Assembly (NCBI GenBank): GCA_017547525.1
Contig: JAFYPL010000010.1
Coordinates: forward strand, 26,141 to 90,140
DNA from: Oscillospiraceae bacterium
GTDB lineage: Bacteria; Bacillota; Clostridia; Oscillospirales; Ruminococcaceae
Direction: 5' to 3'
Length of the DNA: 64,000 bases
In this document: positions 27,568 through 36,095 of the stretch, piece by piece
Layout: the number at the start of each line of letters is the position of its first letter
Numbering within the stretch: position 1 is the stretch's first letter
Position numbers and translations under genes: made by a program
The notes under the pieces: generated by a model
The model's input: only the letters and a program-made list of their open reading frames with translations
The model's database searches: none
What the model was told of the DNA's origin: nothing

Positions 27568-27825
27568 ATGACTGTTTTTATGTTTGTGTGCCGGGTGGTG
27601 ATTTTGGTTTGCATTTGCATTGGTTACTCCCGTTGCCGCCACCCTTTTGTTACCGCTGCCCGTAACAGCATAAGCGGCGTTGGTGCAATGCTGCTTGTAA
27701 ACCTGCTTTCCGGTTATACGGGATGTTACATAGCTGTGAACACAGCTACTGTTTTTGTAAGCAGTGTGCTTTCCATGCCGGGGGTGGTGTGCCTGCTTGT
27801 AATGAAACTTATATATAATTATTGA
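27568..27825 (+). CDS. bofA: BofA-family membrane protein
   Basis: 85-residue protein with two to three hydrophobic segments. The C-terminal half (INVNTATVF-like VNTATVFVSSVLSMPGVV, then LVMKLIYNY) matches the BofA signature. In Bacillus, BofA holds the SpoIVFB protease inactive until pro-sigma-K is processed; in other Clostridia its role is less clear. TAGGAG precedes the ATG. Together with YaaL it suggests a spore-forming ancestry, though no other sporulation-specific gene lies beside it. Confidence 0.75.
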   Translation: MTVFMFVCRVVILVCICIGYSRCRHPFVTAARNSISGVGAMLLVNLLSGYTGCYIAVNTATVFVSSVLSMPGVVCLLVMKLIYNY

Positions 27826-27884
27826 TAAATGGTTCTTTGTAAGGTATAATTTTCTTAAGAAATACCGGGAAAAGGGGCTAAACT

Positions 27885-28313
27885 ATGGAATTTAAATGGT
27901 ACAGATACGGCGAAGAAGGTATTGAAGATGCTTTTGAAATACGCAGGGAAGTTTTTTGCAGGGAAGTAGGCTTTACAGAAGACTTTGAATTTGACGAAGG
28001 TGACAAAACAAGCCACCACCTTGTATGTTACGAAGGTGGCGTACCTGTATGTACAGCACGTCTTTTACCGGAAGGCGATAACTGCCGCATAGGCAGATTG
28101 CGGCGGCCTGCTGAATGTCGTGGCAAGGGTTATGGCAAGGCAACAATGGCACGGGTAATGGAAAAGTGTGAATTGCTGGGTGCAAAAACAGCAACCCTTG
28201 GTGCCAAGTATGACAAACGTGGCTTTTACAAACCACTGGGCTTTACAGAGTTTGGCGAAATATTTGATGAAGAGGGCATACCTCACATCATGATGAAAAA
28301 AGATTTAAAATAA
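27885..28313 (+). CDS. GNAT-family N-acetyltransferase
   Basis: 142-residue acyl-CoA-dependent acetyltransferase. The acetyl-CoA binding motif A is visible as RIGRLRRPAECRGKGYGKATM (about residues 66-85), followed by the helix of motif B (LGAKTATLGAKYDKRGFYKPLGF). The N-terminus (EIRREVFCREVGFTEDFEFD) resembles the ElaA/YjcF-type GNATs. The substrate cannot be inferred. It has a strong terminator directly downstream and follows bofA by 59 bases. Confidence 0.85.
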   Translation: MEFKWYRYGEEGIEDAFEIRREVFCREVGFTEDFEFDEGDKTSHHLVCYEGGVPVCTARLLPEGDNCRIGRLRRPAECRGKGYGKATMARVMEKCELLGAKTATLGAKYDKRGFYKPLGFTEFGEIFDEEGIPHIMMKKDLK

Positions 28314-28320
28314 TTATCTG

Positions 28321-28356
28321 TAAAAAGTACAGTTCTTTACAGGACTGTACTTTTTA
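28321..28356 (+). terminator. Terminator after the GNAT gene
   Basis: TAAAAAGTACAGT (28321-28333) pairs exactly with ACTGTACTTTTTA (28344-28356) around a 10-base loop. Confidence 0.88.
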
Positions 28357-28378
28357 CCATTTATTTACAATTTTTGTA

Positions 28379-28407
28379 TTGCATTAATAGTGATGTGGTG
28401 CTATTAT
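28379..28407 (+). promoter_or_regulatory. Promoter of the mgtC-like gene
   Basis: TTGCAT (28379-28384), 17-base spacer, TATTAT (28402-28407). A small TCTC-GTTTT-GAGA hairpin lies near the transcript start. Confidence 0.65.
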
Positions 28408-28458
28408 ATATTCTCGTTTTGAGATATATTTGATTATTTACATATAAAGGAGGATACA

Positions 28459-29127
28459 ATGACATTACAGGAAATTGTTATCAGATTACTTTTTGCCACA
28501 CTGGTTGGCACACTTATAGGTCTTGAAAGACAGCTTAAAGGCCACCCTATAGGTATGCGTACAAACGTGCTGGTTTGTATTTCTTCAGCCATGGTCATGA
28601 TACTCTCTCACCGCATGATGATAGATACTTACGATACATACGGTGTTCTCAATGACCCGCGTCTGGCGGCACAGGTTATTACAGGTATGGGCTTTCTGGG
28701 TGCAGGTACCATTATTCATTCCGATTCCAATGTAAAAGGACTTACTACTGCGGCCAGCCTGTGGAGTGTATCCTGCATAGGTCTGGTAATTGGTGTAGGT
28801 TATTATCAGTTGGCTGTAGTTGCTACTCTGCTGGTGCTTTTCGTGCTTATGATGATGAACTATATTTCAAATTATCTGCAGCGTAAAGTACAGCATCGTC
28901 ATATTTACCTGACACTCCAGCCTGATATGGATGTTTTTCTTGCGGCTATTTCTCATCTGCGTGACTGCGGCATAGATATAGACCGGGCAGATGCCAGAAT
29001 TGATCTGACAGGAAGTGATAAGTCTGCACATATTTCTTTCTCTGTAAAAGGTATCCGTCAGGCACAGGCTGTTATCAAATCATTACAGCAGCTGGAAGGT
29101 ATTTGCAGTATAAACTACAATTCATAA
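28459..29127 (+). CDS. MgtC/SapB-family membrane protein
   Basis: 222-residue protein with four to five membrane helices in residues 1-140 and a soluble ACT-like C-terminal domain. The family motifs LVGTLIGLERQLKGHPIGMRTN and GMGFLGAGTIIH are intact. MgtC proteins modulate membrane ATPases and Mg2+-limitation responses; the activity of this homologue is unknown. A full AAAGGAGG precedes the ATG. It has its own promoter and shares a terminator with the cyclophilin gene on the other strand. Confidence 0.9.
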   Translation: MTLQEIVIRLLFATLVGTLIGLERQLKGHPIGMRTNVLVCISSAMVMILSHRMMIDTYDTYGVLNDPRLAAQVITGMGFLGAGTIIHSDSNVKGLTTAASLWSVSCIGLVIGVGYYQLAVVATLLVLFVLMMMNYISNYLQRKVQHRHIYLTLQPDMDVFLAAISHLRDCGIDIDRADARIDLTGSDKSAHISFSVKGIRQAQAVIKSLQQLEGICSINYNS

Positions 29128-29143
29128 TTACATAATCATATAA

Positions 29144-29175
29144 AAAAGCCACAGCATATGCTGTGGCTTTTATTT
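29144..29175. terminator. Bidirectional terminator between mgtC-like and cyclophilin genes
   Basis: AAAAGCCACAGC and GCTGTGGCTTTT form a 12-bp stem around ATAT, with T-rich tracts on both sides. Confidence 0.88.
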
Positions 29176-29191
29176 TGTTGTGTTATTGATA

Positions 29192-29662
29192 TTATTCGAT
29201 AACTACGGATTTCATCACTACATCCTGCAGTGGTTTGTCCCATGGGTTTGTTCTGGAAGCTGCGATTCTGTCAACAACGTCCATACCTTCTACTACTTTA
29301 CCGAAAGCAGCATACTGGCCGTCCAGATGTGGTGCGTTCTGGTGCATGATGAAGAACTGGCTGCCTGCAGAGTTTGGTGCAGCTGTACGTGCCATGGAGA
29401 TAACGCCTCTTTCGTGTTTCAGGTCATTTTTGAAACCGTTTGCTGCGAATTCACCTTTGATTGTCCAGCCTGGACCGCCCATACCGTTGCCGTTTGGACA
29501 GCCGCCCTGAATCATAAAGCCACGGATTACTCTGTGGAAAATCAGGCCATTGTAGAAACCGGAGTTTACCAGTTTTTCAAAGTTTGCTACTGTTTCAGGT
29601 GCGATTTCTGGATAGAGTTCCAGTTTGATTACTTCACCTGTGTCCATTGTCATAACTACCAT
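29192..29662 (-). CDS. Peptidyl-prolyl cis-trans isomerase, cyclophilin type
   Basis: 156-residue cytosolic cyclophilin (no signal peptide) that speeds proline isomerisation during folding. The active-site arginine lies in FHRVIRGFMIQGG and the other core residues in ARTAAPNSAGSQFFIMHQ. AAAGGAG sits ahead of the ATG at 29662; a second in-frame ATG three codons later is less well placed. A promoter with an extended -10 lies just upstream. Confidence 0.95.
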   Translation of the reverse strand: MVVMTMDTGEVIKLELYPEIAPETVANFEKLVNSGFYNGLIFHRVIRGFMIQGGCPNGNGMGGPGWTIKGEFAANGFKNDLKHERGVISMARTAAPNSAGSQFFIMHQNAPHLDGQYAAFGKVVEGMDVVDRIAASRTNPWDKPLQDVVMKSVVIE

Positions 29663-29702
29663 AATATATTTCTCCTTTGGTTATTTGTCAGTTGTATTGG
29701 TA

Positions 29703-29731
29703 ATAATACCATAAAATTACGTATAAAGCAA
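29703..29731 (-). promoter_or_regulatory. Promoter of the cyclophilin gene
   Basis: On the minus strand TTGCTT (29726-29731), 17-base spacer ending TGG, TATTAT (29703-29708), giving an extended -10. It starts 6 bases past the coaX stop. Confidence 0.55.
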
Positions 29732-29736
29732 AGAAT

Positions 29737-30504
29737 TTATCCTCTGGCGCGTTTGTAATACATATACAGGCCTTCCAGCAGGAGGTTATCGTTTACTACA
29801 CAGTTACATTCGCACAGTGGCATTATCACTTTTGATATACCACCTGTAGCATAAACATGGCATTTTTCGCCGATTTCCTTTTCAAATGCCCTCACCATGC
29901 CATCCATAGCATAGGCACTGCCGTAAACAATACCGCTGGCAATACTGTCTGGCGTATTGGTGCCTATTACTTTGCCTGGTGGGGTCAGGCTTTCATCTAT
30001 AGGCAGACCGGTGGATGTTTTCAGTGCACGCAGTGTAGTAATAGCACCTGTCAGAATACTTACCCCCAGAATAGCACCATCTTTATCCATGGCAGTAACT
30101 GTTGTCGCAGTACCCATATCTATAACTATGGCAGGCAGGGAATATCTTTCTTTTACTGCCATACAGCCAGCTATAATATCCAGACCTACTTCCCGAGGAT
30201 TATCGGTTTTTATTACGAGATCAGTTGTTTCGTTATTTTCAAACATTACAGGCTTGTGTGAGAAAGCTATTTCCATAGCTTCATACACGCTGGCGGTGGT
30301 GTTTGAAACCACACTGCACAGTATACTGCCTCTTACGTCTCCGGGTTTTATATCGTTCTGCTGCAGGGCTTTAAGTATGCTGCCAAGATAGGTCCAGCAA
30401 CCCTGTTCTTTTTCATAAGGTATGTGAAAGTCCTTTACGTGGACATCATTTTCGAATACGCCTACATCTATGTCAGTGTTTCCTATATCAAAACAAAGTA
30501 TCAT
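29737..30504 (-). CDS. coaX: Type III pantothenate kinase
   Basis: Catalyses the first step of coenzyme A synthesis, phosphorylating pantothenate; 255 residues. The ASKHA phosphate motif FDIGNTDIDVGVF is at the N-terminus, followed by PREVGLDIIAGC, VIDMGTATTV and GAITTLRALKTSTGLP, all diagnostic of CoaX rather than CoaA. GAGGTGCT precedes the ATG. It is read leftward ahead of the cyclophilin gene. Confidence 0.95.
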   Translation of the reverse strand: MILCFDIGNTDIDVGVFENDVHVKDFHIPYEKEQGCWTYLGSILKALQQNDIKPGDVRGSILCSVVSNTTASVYEAMEIAFSHKPVMFENNETTDLVIKTDNPREVGLDIIAGCMAVKERYSLPAIVIDMGTATTVTAMDKDGAILGVSILTGAITTLRALKTSTGLPIDESLTPPGKVIGTNTPDSIASGIVYGSAYAMDGMVRAFEKEIGEKCHVYATGGISKVIMPLCECNCVVNDNLLLEGLYMYYKRARG

Positions 30505-30620
30505 ATCAGCACCTCTTTTCTTAACTACATTGTATCATATTTTTGTAAAAATAAAAGTATGTGATAATTTTATTTTATGCGGCATAAAAATTATTAAAGA
30601 TATGCCGAAAGGGGAACAAA

Positions 30621-31118
30621 ATGTTTGTACTGACACTCAGCAGAAAAAACACCAGAAGGTTACTGGCGGGTTTTCTGGCCGTAACAGCGATTGTGGCCGC
30701 AGGTGCAGGAATAAAAAATTTCATCATGAAAGACGAGCGGACTGCACGGATTACTTCCAGCATAAAGCTGACCACCACGCAGGAGATGGCAGATTACGTA
30801 CTGGCCAAAGGATACACCGTGGATATGCAGTCTGCCACTGTAAAAGAAGTGAAGATACCTAAAAAATTTGACGCAGAGTTTGAAAATTTCAATGGAAAAA
30901 TAAACCGGACCGACGGATTATCCTTGGAGAAATACAAAAATGATAAAGTAAATAAATGGACGTTTGATATAGTGGATTATGGTGTGGAAGGAAAGAGCGC
31001 ATCTGCAGTGTTGCTGCTGAAAAAGGATAAATTGATAGGCGCATATCTGCTGGAAATGCCTGACGGTACGGCGTGTCCATTGGCTAAAAGTGCCGGGCAA
31101 GGAGATATTCTTCAGTAA
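30621..31118 (+). CDS. DUF4830-type membrane-anchored protein
   Basis: 165 residues with a basic N-terminus and one membrane helix (about 14-32, LAGFLAVTAIVAAGAGI), then an extracytoplasmic domain. That domain (MADYVLAKGYTV, then EVKIPKKFDAEFENFN and LEKYKNDKVNKWTFDI) resembles DUF4830, a Clostridia-specific family without known function. An AAAGGGG element precedes the ATG. It lies between coaX (opposite strand) and rsuA, 87 bases before the latter. Nothing else in the neighbourhood points to a role. Confidence 0.7.
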   Translation: MFVLTLSRKNTRRLLAGFLAVTAIVAAGAGIKNFIMKDERTARITSSIKLTTTQEMADYVLAKGYTVDMQSATVKEVKIPKKFDAEFENFNGKINRTDGLSLEKYKNDKVNKWTFDIVDYGVEGKSASAVLLLKKDKLIGAYLLEMPDGTACPLAKSAGQGDILQ

Positions 31119-31158
31119 AAGGTTTATTTGAAGAAATAAATATGATAAAATAAACTCA

Positions 31159-31180
31159 ATGGGGCGGCAAACCGCCCCAT
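31159..31180. repeat. GC-rich hairpin before rsuA
   Basis: ATGGGGCGG-CAAA-CCGCCCCAT, a perfect 9-bp stem, 25 bases ahead of the rsuA start. It lacks a T-run on the plus strand, so it may be an incomplete terminator for the upstream gene or an mRNA-stabilising structure. Confidence 0.6.
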
Positions 31181-31205
31181 AAAATAAAATTAAAAGGATT
31201 TTTTT

Positions 31206-31928
31206 ATGCAATACAGACTGGACAGGCTGGTATGCGAGGTGACAGGTTTATCCCGTGCCGATGCAAAAAAACTGATAACAAAGGGCCTGGTAAAAATAAA
31301 CGGAGAAATAATTAAAAAAGCAGACCGGAAAGCAGAAGACACTGACGATATAGTTATAAATGGTAAAAGTTATACACATGAAAAATACGTGTACATTATG
31401 CTGAACAAACCTGAGGGTGTTGTAAGCGCAACAGGGGATAAAAATGACGTGACAGTTATTGACTTGGTGCAGGATGATTTTCCGCGCCGTAACCTTTTTC
31501 CGGCAGGTCGTCTGGATAAAACCAGCACGGGTTTTGTACTGATTACCGATGATGGTAATTTTGCCCATGACATACTTAGTCCTAAACATCACGTACCTAA
31601 AACATACATAGTGACAGTGGACAACCCTGTTACTGACCGGGTTGTAAAAGGTTTTGAAGAAGGTGTGACCCTTGCAGATGGCACACTGCTGAAAAGTGCA
31701 ACCATAACACCATATGACGATGGATACACCGCTCAGATTATATTACATCAGGGGGTATATCATCAGATAAAACGCATGCTGGGTGTATTCGATATAGGGG
31801 TTAATACTCTGCACCGCACAGCTATAGGAGGACTGGAAATGCCTCATGACCTTGCACCGGGCGAATACGTAAAACTGACAAAAAGTCAGGTGGAAATGAT
31901 TGCCGGTGACTTGTTTACAGAAAATTAA
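31206..31928 (+). CDS. rsuA: 16S rRNA pseudouridine synthase, RsuA/RluB family
   Basis: 240-residue enzyme that isomerises uridine in ribosomal RNA. An S4 RNA-binding domain (about 1-55, MQYRLDRLVCEVTGLSRADA) precedes the catalytic domain, with the catalytic aspartate in AGRLDKTSTGFVLIT and the later motif GVYHQIKRMLGVF. RsuA (U516 of 16S) is the best match; RluB or RluE-like specificity cannot be excluded. AAAAGGATT precedes the ATG. Confidence 0.9.
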   Translation: MQYRLDRLVCEVTGLSRADAKKLITKGLVKINGEIIKKADRKAEDTDDIVINGKSYTHEKYVYIMLNKPEGVVSATGDKNDVTVIDLVQDDFPRRNLFPAGRLDKTSTGFVLITDDGNFAHDILSPKHHVPKTYIVTVDNPVTDRVVKGFEEGVTLADGTLLKSATITPYDDGYTAQIILHQGVYHQIKRMLGVFDIGVNTLHRTAIGGLEMPHDLAPGEYVKLTKSQVEMIAGDLFTEN

Positions 31929-32028
31929 AAAAAGTAACACATTTGTGATATACAATAAACAATATCACTATTTCATGCTTTATTTTCTGTTTTGCACATA
32001 AAAAAGCACAGTTTTTTGTAAAAAAATG

Positions 32029-32057
32029 TTGCATTTTATGAATCTATTGTGTAAAAT
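32029..32057 (+). promoter_or_regulatory. Promoter of the CdaR/PucR-type regulator
   Basis: TTGCAT (32029-32034), 17-base spacer ending TGTG, TAAAAT (32052-32057). A CTGTTG/CAACAG inverted repeat follows in the leader. Confidence 0.65.
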
Positions 32058-32119
32058 ATAGATAATTTAATTATAACTGTTGTGTAAAACAACAACAGTA
32101 TATTTTTGGGGAGTCAAGT

Positions 32120-33205
32120 ATGTCAAATAGGATGTTTCAAGGCGTTATATATCAGATGAAAGATGCTATCGGCAGAATCGCCGGTGTAGCAGATGAAATG
32201 GGCGTTGTAGTAGCATGCAGCGACTTAAGTCAGATAGACAGTATCAAAGACGGTGTACAGGCAGAAAGAATGTCTAACAGCCAGTCTTTTGTACGTAACG
32301 GCTATACATATAAAGGTTTTACAAATTCAAAAAGAAACGATTTCTATGTGTTTGTTGAAGGCACAGATGAAATGGCAGACAGATTTGCAACTATGCTGTC
32401 AATCTCTCTGCAGAGTCTCAAACAGTTCCACGATGAAAAATTCGACCGTCTGAACTTTATCAAAAATGTTGTTATGGACAACATCATGCCGGGCGATATT
32501 TATGCACGTGCCAGAGAAATGCATTTCTCCACTGATATTCCTAGAGTAGTTCTGGTTATCCGTGTAGAACAGCAGAAAGATATGTCCACATTTGATGTGG
32601 TACAGAATCTGTTCCCTGACAAACAGAAAGACTTTGTTTTCGATACCAGCGAAAATGATACTGTTTTGATCAAAGAACTGAAAAAAGGTATCGAAACAAA
32701 AGATATAGAAAAACTGGCTGCTTCTATAGTAGATACACTGAATGTTGAATACTACATCAAAGCATCTGTAGGTATCGGCACACAGGTAACAAACATCAAA
32801 GACCTGGCGGCTTCTTTTAAAGAAGCACAGATTGCTCTGGAAGTAGGTAAAGTATTCGATACAGAACACACTATCGTAAACTACGAAAGTCTGGGTATCG
32901 CACGTCTGATCTATCAGCTGCCTACTACTCTGTGCGAAATGTTCCTTAAAGAAGTATTCAAACAGGGTTCTATCGACAGTCTTGATCAGGAAACACTGTT
33001 TACTATCCAGAGTTTCTTTGAAAACAACCTGAACGTAAGCGAAACCTCACGTGGACTGTTTGTACACAGAAATACTTTGGTTTACCGTCTGGAAAAAATC
33101 AGAAAAATCACAGGTCTTGATCTGAGAGAATTTGATGACGCTATTATATTCAAGGTAGCTCTGATGGTTAAAAAATACCTGCAGTCCAGTCAGGAAAGAT
33201 TTTAA
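32120..33205 (+). CDS. CdaR/PucR-type transcriptional regulator
   Basis: 361-residue cytosolic regulator. The N-terminal part (about 1-110, IGRIAGVADEMGVVVACSDLS) resembles a diacid-recognition/PAS-type sensor, the middle (about 130-270, YYIKASVGIGTQVTNIKDL) a degenerate GGDEF-like fold, and the C-terminus (about 295-355, ETSRGLFVHRNTLVYRLEKI) the helix-turn-helix of the PucR/CdaR class. It sits upstream of ftsEX with a hairpin-T6 element between, so it may be partly co-transcribed with the division genes. The ligand and regulon are unknown. Confidence 0.83.
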   Translation: MSNRMFQGVIYQMKDAIGRIAGVADEMGVVVACSDLSQIDSIKDGVQAERMSNSQSFVRNGYTYKGFTNSKRNDFYVFVEGTDEMADRFATMLSISLQSLKQFHDEKFDRLNFIKNVVMDNIMPGDIYARAREMHFSTDIPRVVLVIRVEQQKDMSTFDVVQNLFPDKQKDFVFDTSENDTVLIKELKKGIETKDIEKLAASIVDTLNVEYYIKASVGIGTQVTNIKDLAASFKEAQIALEVGKVFDTEHTIVNYESLGIARLIYQLPTTLCEMFLKEVFKQGSIDSLDQETLFTIQSFFENNLNVSETSRGLFVHRNTLVYRLEKIRKITGLDLREFDDAIIFKVALMVKKYLQSSQERF

Positions 33206-33215
33206 TTGATTTTCG

Positions 33216-33258
33216 GCCCTTGAATGTACCTTTATGATACACAAAAGGGCGGTTTTTT
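33216..33258 (+). terminator. Terminator or attenuator between the regulator and ftsE
   Basis: GCCCTT (33216-33221) pairs with AAGGGC (33245-33250), with an inner TGTA/TACA stem, followed by GG and six T. The 6+4 bp stem is moderate, so read-through is likely. Confidence 0.65.
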
Positions 33259-33276
33259 ACCGTTAAGGCAACGGTA
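33258..33276 (+). promoter_or_regulatory. Second hairpin upstream of ftsE
   Basis: TACCGTT-AAGGC-AACGGTA, a perfect 7-bp stem, begins at the end of the preceding T-run and stops 26 bases before the ftsE ATG. Confidence 0.55.
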
Positions 33277-33302
33277 CAACGAATAAATACTCTGAGGATT
33301 AT

Positions 33303-33989
33303 ATGATAGACTTTAAACACGTTACAAAGGTTTACGAGCCTAAAATCACAGCTCTCCGTGATGTGTCCGTACACATCGACGAAGGTGAGTTTGTATTTGT
33401 CCTGGGTCATTCAGGTGCGGGCAAAAGTACATTTATCAAACTTATGCTGCGCGAAGAAAAAGCCACAAAAGGCGAAGTGGTTGTAAATGGTTACAACCTT
33501 TCAAAAATAAAAGAACGAGATATTCCATACATGCGTCGTACACTGGGTGTAGTTTTTCAGGATTTCCGCCTGATTCCTAATCTGACAGCCTATGAAAACA
33601 TCGCCTTTGCCATGCGTGTAACAAATATAGATGAAAAAGAAATCAAACGCAGAGTTCCATATATACTGAATCTGGTTGGTCTGGCTGGCAAAGCCAATAA
33701 ACTGCCTGCACAGTTGTCCGGTGGTGAACAGCAGCGTGTGGCGCTGGCCCGTGCTCTGGTACACAACCCTGACCTGGTTATTGCGGACGAGCCTACAGGT
33801 AATATCGACCCGCAGTTGTCCATAGAAATTATGGAACTGCTGAAAGCCATCAACTCCACTGGTACAACAGTAGTTGTTGTAACCCACGAGCATGATCTGG
33901 CCAGACGTTATGCCAAACGTACAATTGAAATGCGCGGTGGCGTAATCGTACGTGACACAGCGGCACAGGCAAGGGAGGGTGTATTATGA
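33303..33989 (+). CDS. ftsE: Cell division ATP-binding protein FtsE
   Basis: ABC-type ATPase of 228 residues that works with FtsX to switch on peptidoglycan hydrolases during division or elongation. Walker A LGHSGAGKST is near residue 36, the signature LSGGEQQR near 138, and Walker B LVIADEPTGNIDP near 158. The family-typical MIDFKHVTKVYEP start is present. Its stop overlaps the ftsX ATG (ATGA). Confidence 0.95.
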   Translation: MIDFKHVTKVYEPKITALRDVSVHIDEGEFVFVLGHSGAGKSTFIKLMLREEKATKGEVVVNGYNLSKIKERDIPYMRRTLGVVFQDFRLIPNLTAYENIAFAMRVTNIDEKEIKRRVPYILNLVGLAGKANKLPAQLSGGEQQRVALARALVHNPDLVIADEPTGNIDPQLSIEIMELLKAINSTGTTVVVVTHEHDLARRYAKRTIEMRGGVIVRDTAAQAREGVL

Positions 33990-34900
33990 GATTTTCAAGT
34001 TTCAAGTACCTTCTCGGTCAGGGCTGGAACAACTTCAGCGGTAAAGGTAACCGTCTGATGAGCATGGCCTCAGTGGGCGTAGTTACATCCTGTCTTATAT
34101 TGGTAGGTATCTGTGCTTCACTGGCGCTGAATGTAAACAGTTTTGTACAGTATCTGGGTGCCCAGAATGAAGTGGTAGTTTACATGGCTGACACTGCCAC
34201 AGAATCTGATATCGCTGAAGCCAATGCACAGCTTACAGCAGATGAAGAAGTTTCTTCTTTCACCTATGTTTCCAAAGAACAGGCACTGGAAGAACAGATG
34301 GGCTATATGGGTCAATACGCTTCATTGCTGTCCGGTTACCGGGGTGCTAACAACCCATTGCCTGCATCTTTCAGAATTCATCTGGAAGATCTGACAAAAC
34401 TGGAACCAGCTTCAATGCGATTCTCTACAATGAACGGTGTAGATTATGTTTCTACACCTACTGAGCTGGCCAGTGTGCTTATTGCTCTTAAAAACACCAC
34501 ATACTATGCAGGTCTTGCAATTCTGCTGATATTGTTTATGGTAAGCATGGTAGTTATTTCCAATACAATCCGTCTTACTGTATTTGCACGCAGACGCGAA
34601 ATCAGCATCATGAAATATGTTGGTGCAACAAACAGCTTTATTCAGTTTCCATTTGTTGTGGAAGGTCTGATTATCGGCACTGTGTCTGCATGTATCACAT
34701 TTGCACTTCTCAGTGGTGGTTACATCTACCTTTACAACTATATTTCTACTCAGGCTTCTGGCTTCATAGCAATGCTCAGTATGTGCATGGTGCCTTATGA
34801 AAGCATGTGGCTGGTAATGCTGATAGGTTTCTTCGGCTTTGGCTGGTTTATCGGTGGCGTGGGCAGTGCCCTCTCAATGAGAAAATACCTGAAAGTATAG
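33986..34900 (+). CDS. ftsX: Cell division protein FtsX
   Basis: Membrane partner of FtsE, 304 residues, with four membrane helices (about 25-50, 175-200, 225-250 and 275-297) and a large first extracellular loop (about 50-172) that contacts the hydrolase. The C-terminal FtsX core reads VISNTIRLTVFARRREISIMKYVGA, as expected. It overlaps ftsE by 4 bases and is followed 10 bases later by an M23 hydrolase, the likely partner. Confidence 0.95.
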   Translation: MRFSSFKYLLGQGWNNFSGKGNRLMSMASVGVVTSCLILVGICASLALNVNSFVQYLGAQNEVVVYMADTATESDIAEANAQLTADEEVSSFTYVSKEQALEEQMGYMGQYASLLSGYRGANNPLPASFRIHLEDLTKLEPASMRFSTMNGVDYVSTPTELASVLIALKNTTYYAGLAILLILFMVSMVVISNTIRLTVFARRREISIMKYVGATNSFIQFPFVVEGLIIGTVSACITFALLSGGYIYLYNYISTQASGFIAMLSMCMVPYESMWLVMLIGFFGFGWFIGGVGSALSMRKYLKV

Positions 34901-34910
34901 GAGGCCTGTC

Positions 34911-36080
34911 ATGAACAAAAGAAAAATTATCACAGCCTGTCTTGCTTTTGCAATGGCGTTTATAATGGGCTTTGGCCTTATACATCCACTGGTGGCATCT
35001 GCTAACGCACAGAGTGATTTTAATGATGCACAGCAGAAACTGGATGAAATAAATAAAGAAATCTCCAGTCTGAGAACAAAGAAAAGCAAACAGCAGGCTG
35101 AAAAGAAAAATGCACAGACACAGATAAATCTGGTAAAAACACAGATTTCTGCGCTTAACAAAGAAATAGAAGAAGCTAATGTACAGCTTGCTGAAAAACA
35201 GCGGCAGCTGGAGCAGAAAAAAGCAGATATCCTCTGGACAGATGAACTGTTCAAAGAACGTCTGAAAGCTATGTACATTATGCGTAGCGGTGGTACTCTT
35301 TCCACAGTACTGGCAGTTGATTCATTCTCTGAACTTCTGACAGCCACAGATACATTACAGCGTATTTCTGTAGCTGATACACAGTTGTTGAAATATATGG
35401 ATGATGAAAAGAAAGCCATTGAAGCTGAAGAAGCTGCAATTCAGGAAGAACTGAATGCGCTGGTGGAAAAACAGGGTACACTGGAAAACAAACAGGCTGA
35501 ACTGGCTGGCTATATGCAGAAGCTGGACAGCCAGCTGTCTGAAACTGCGGCTAAAGAAAAAGCTGCACAGGAAACACAGACAGAGGTTTATGCACGGTAT
35601 CAGGCTGCTAAAGCAGCACTGGAAGCAGAACTTGCAAACCAGAATTCATCCGGTGATTATGTAGGTGGCGAATGGATATGGCCTGTACCATCCAATGGTC
35701 ATATTTCATCACCATTCGGCTGGCGTACATTGTATGGTGTAGCTGACAACCACATCGGTATAGATATTTCCACAGGCAGCGGTACATGGATATACAACAA
35801 ACCTATCGTTGCTTCCAACTCCGGCGTGGTAACAAAAGCTGTTTATGGAACTACCGGTTACGGCAGATATGTTGTTATCGACCATGGCGGAAACAATCTT
35901 ACTCTTTACGGCCACTGCAATTCTCTGGCTGTAAACGTGGGTGATTATGTTCAGCAGGGACAGATTATTGCCTACGTAGGTTCTACTGGTAACTCCACAG
36001 GACCTCATCTCCATTTTGAAATCAGACTTAACGGCACACCGGTTGACCCGGCACCACTGGTAGCATCTACCAGACCATAG
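34911..36080 (+). CDS. EnvC/PcsB-type coiled-coil M23 peptidoglycan hydrolase
   Basis: Secreted 389-residue wall hydrolase or activator. Residues 1-30 form a signal peptide (cleavage after ANA). A long coiled coil (about 32-115 and 150-240) would bind the FtsX loop. The LytM/M23 domain (about 250-385) keeps all zinc and catalytic residues: H281 and D285 in NHIGID, the histidine of LYGHC, and H366/H368 in PHLHF. It should therefore be an active endopeptidase, unlike the degenerate EnvC of Proteobacteria. It is in the ftsEX cluster, which suggests control by FtsEX. Confidence 0.9.
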   Translation: MNKRKIITACLAFAMAFIMGFGLIHPLVASANAQSDFNDAQQKLDEINKEISSLRTKKSKQQAEKKNAQTQINLVKTQISALNKEIEEANVQLAEKQRQLEQKKADILWTDELFKERLKAMYIMRSGGTLSTVLAVDSFSELLTATDTLQRISVADTQLLKYMDDEKKAIEAEEAAIQEELNALVEKQGTLENKQAELAGYMQKLDSQLSETAAKEKAAQETQTEVYARYQAAKAALEAELANQNSSGDYVGGEWIWPVPSNGHISSPFGWRTLYGVADNHIGIDISTGSGTWIYNKPIVASNSGVVTKAVYGTTGYGRYVVIDHGGNNLTLYGHCNSLAVNVGDYVQQGQIIAYVGSTGNSTGPHLHFEIRLNGTPVDPAPLVASTRP

Positions 36081-36095
36081 CCGAGAGGGAGGAAT

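Noticed and set aside
34911-36080. Degenerate EnvC-like activator without enzyme activity
   Set aside because: The zinc ligands H281, D285 and the H-x-H pair are all present, so it is treated as an active M23 enzyme.
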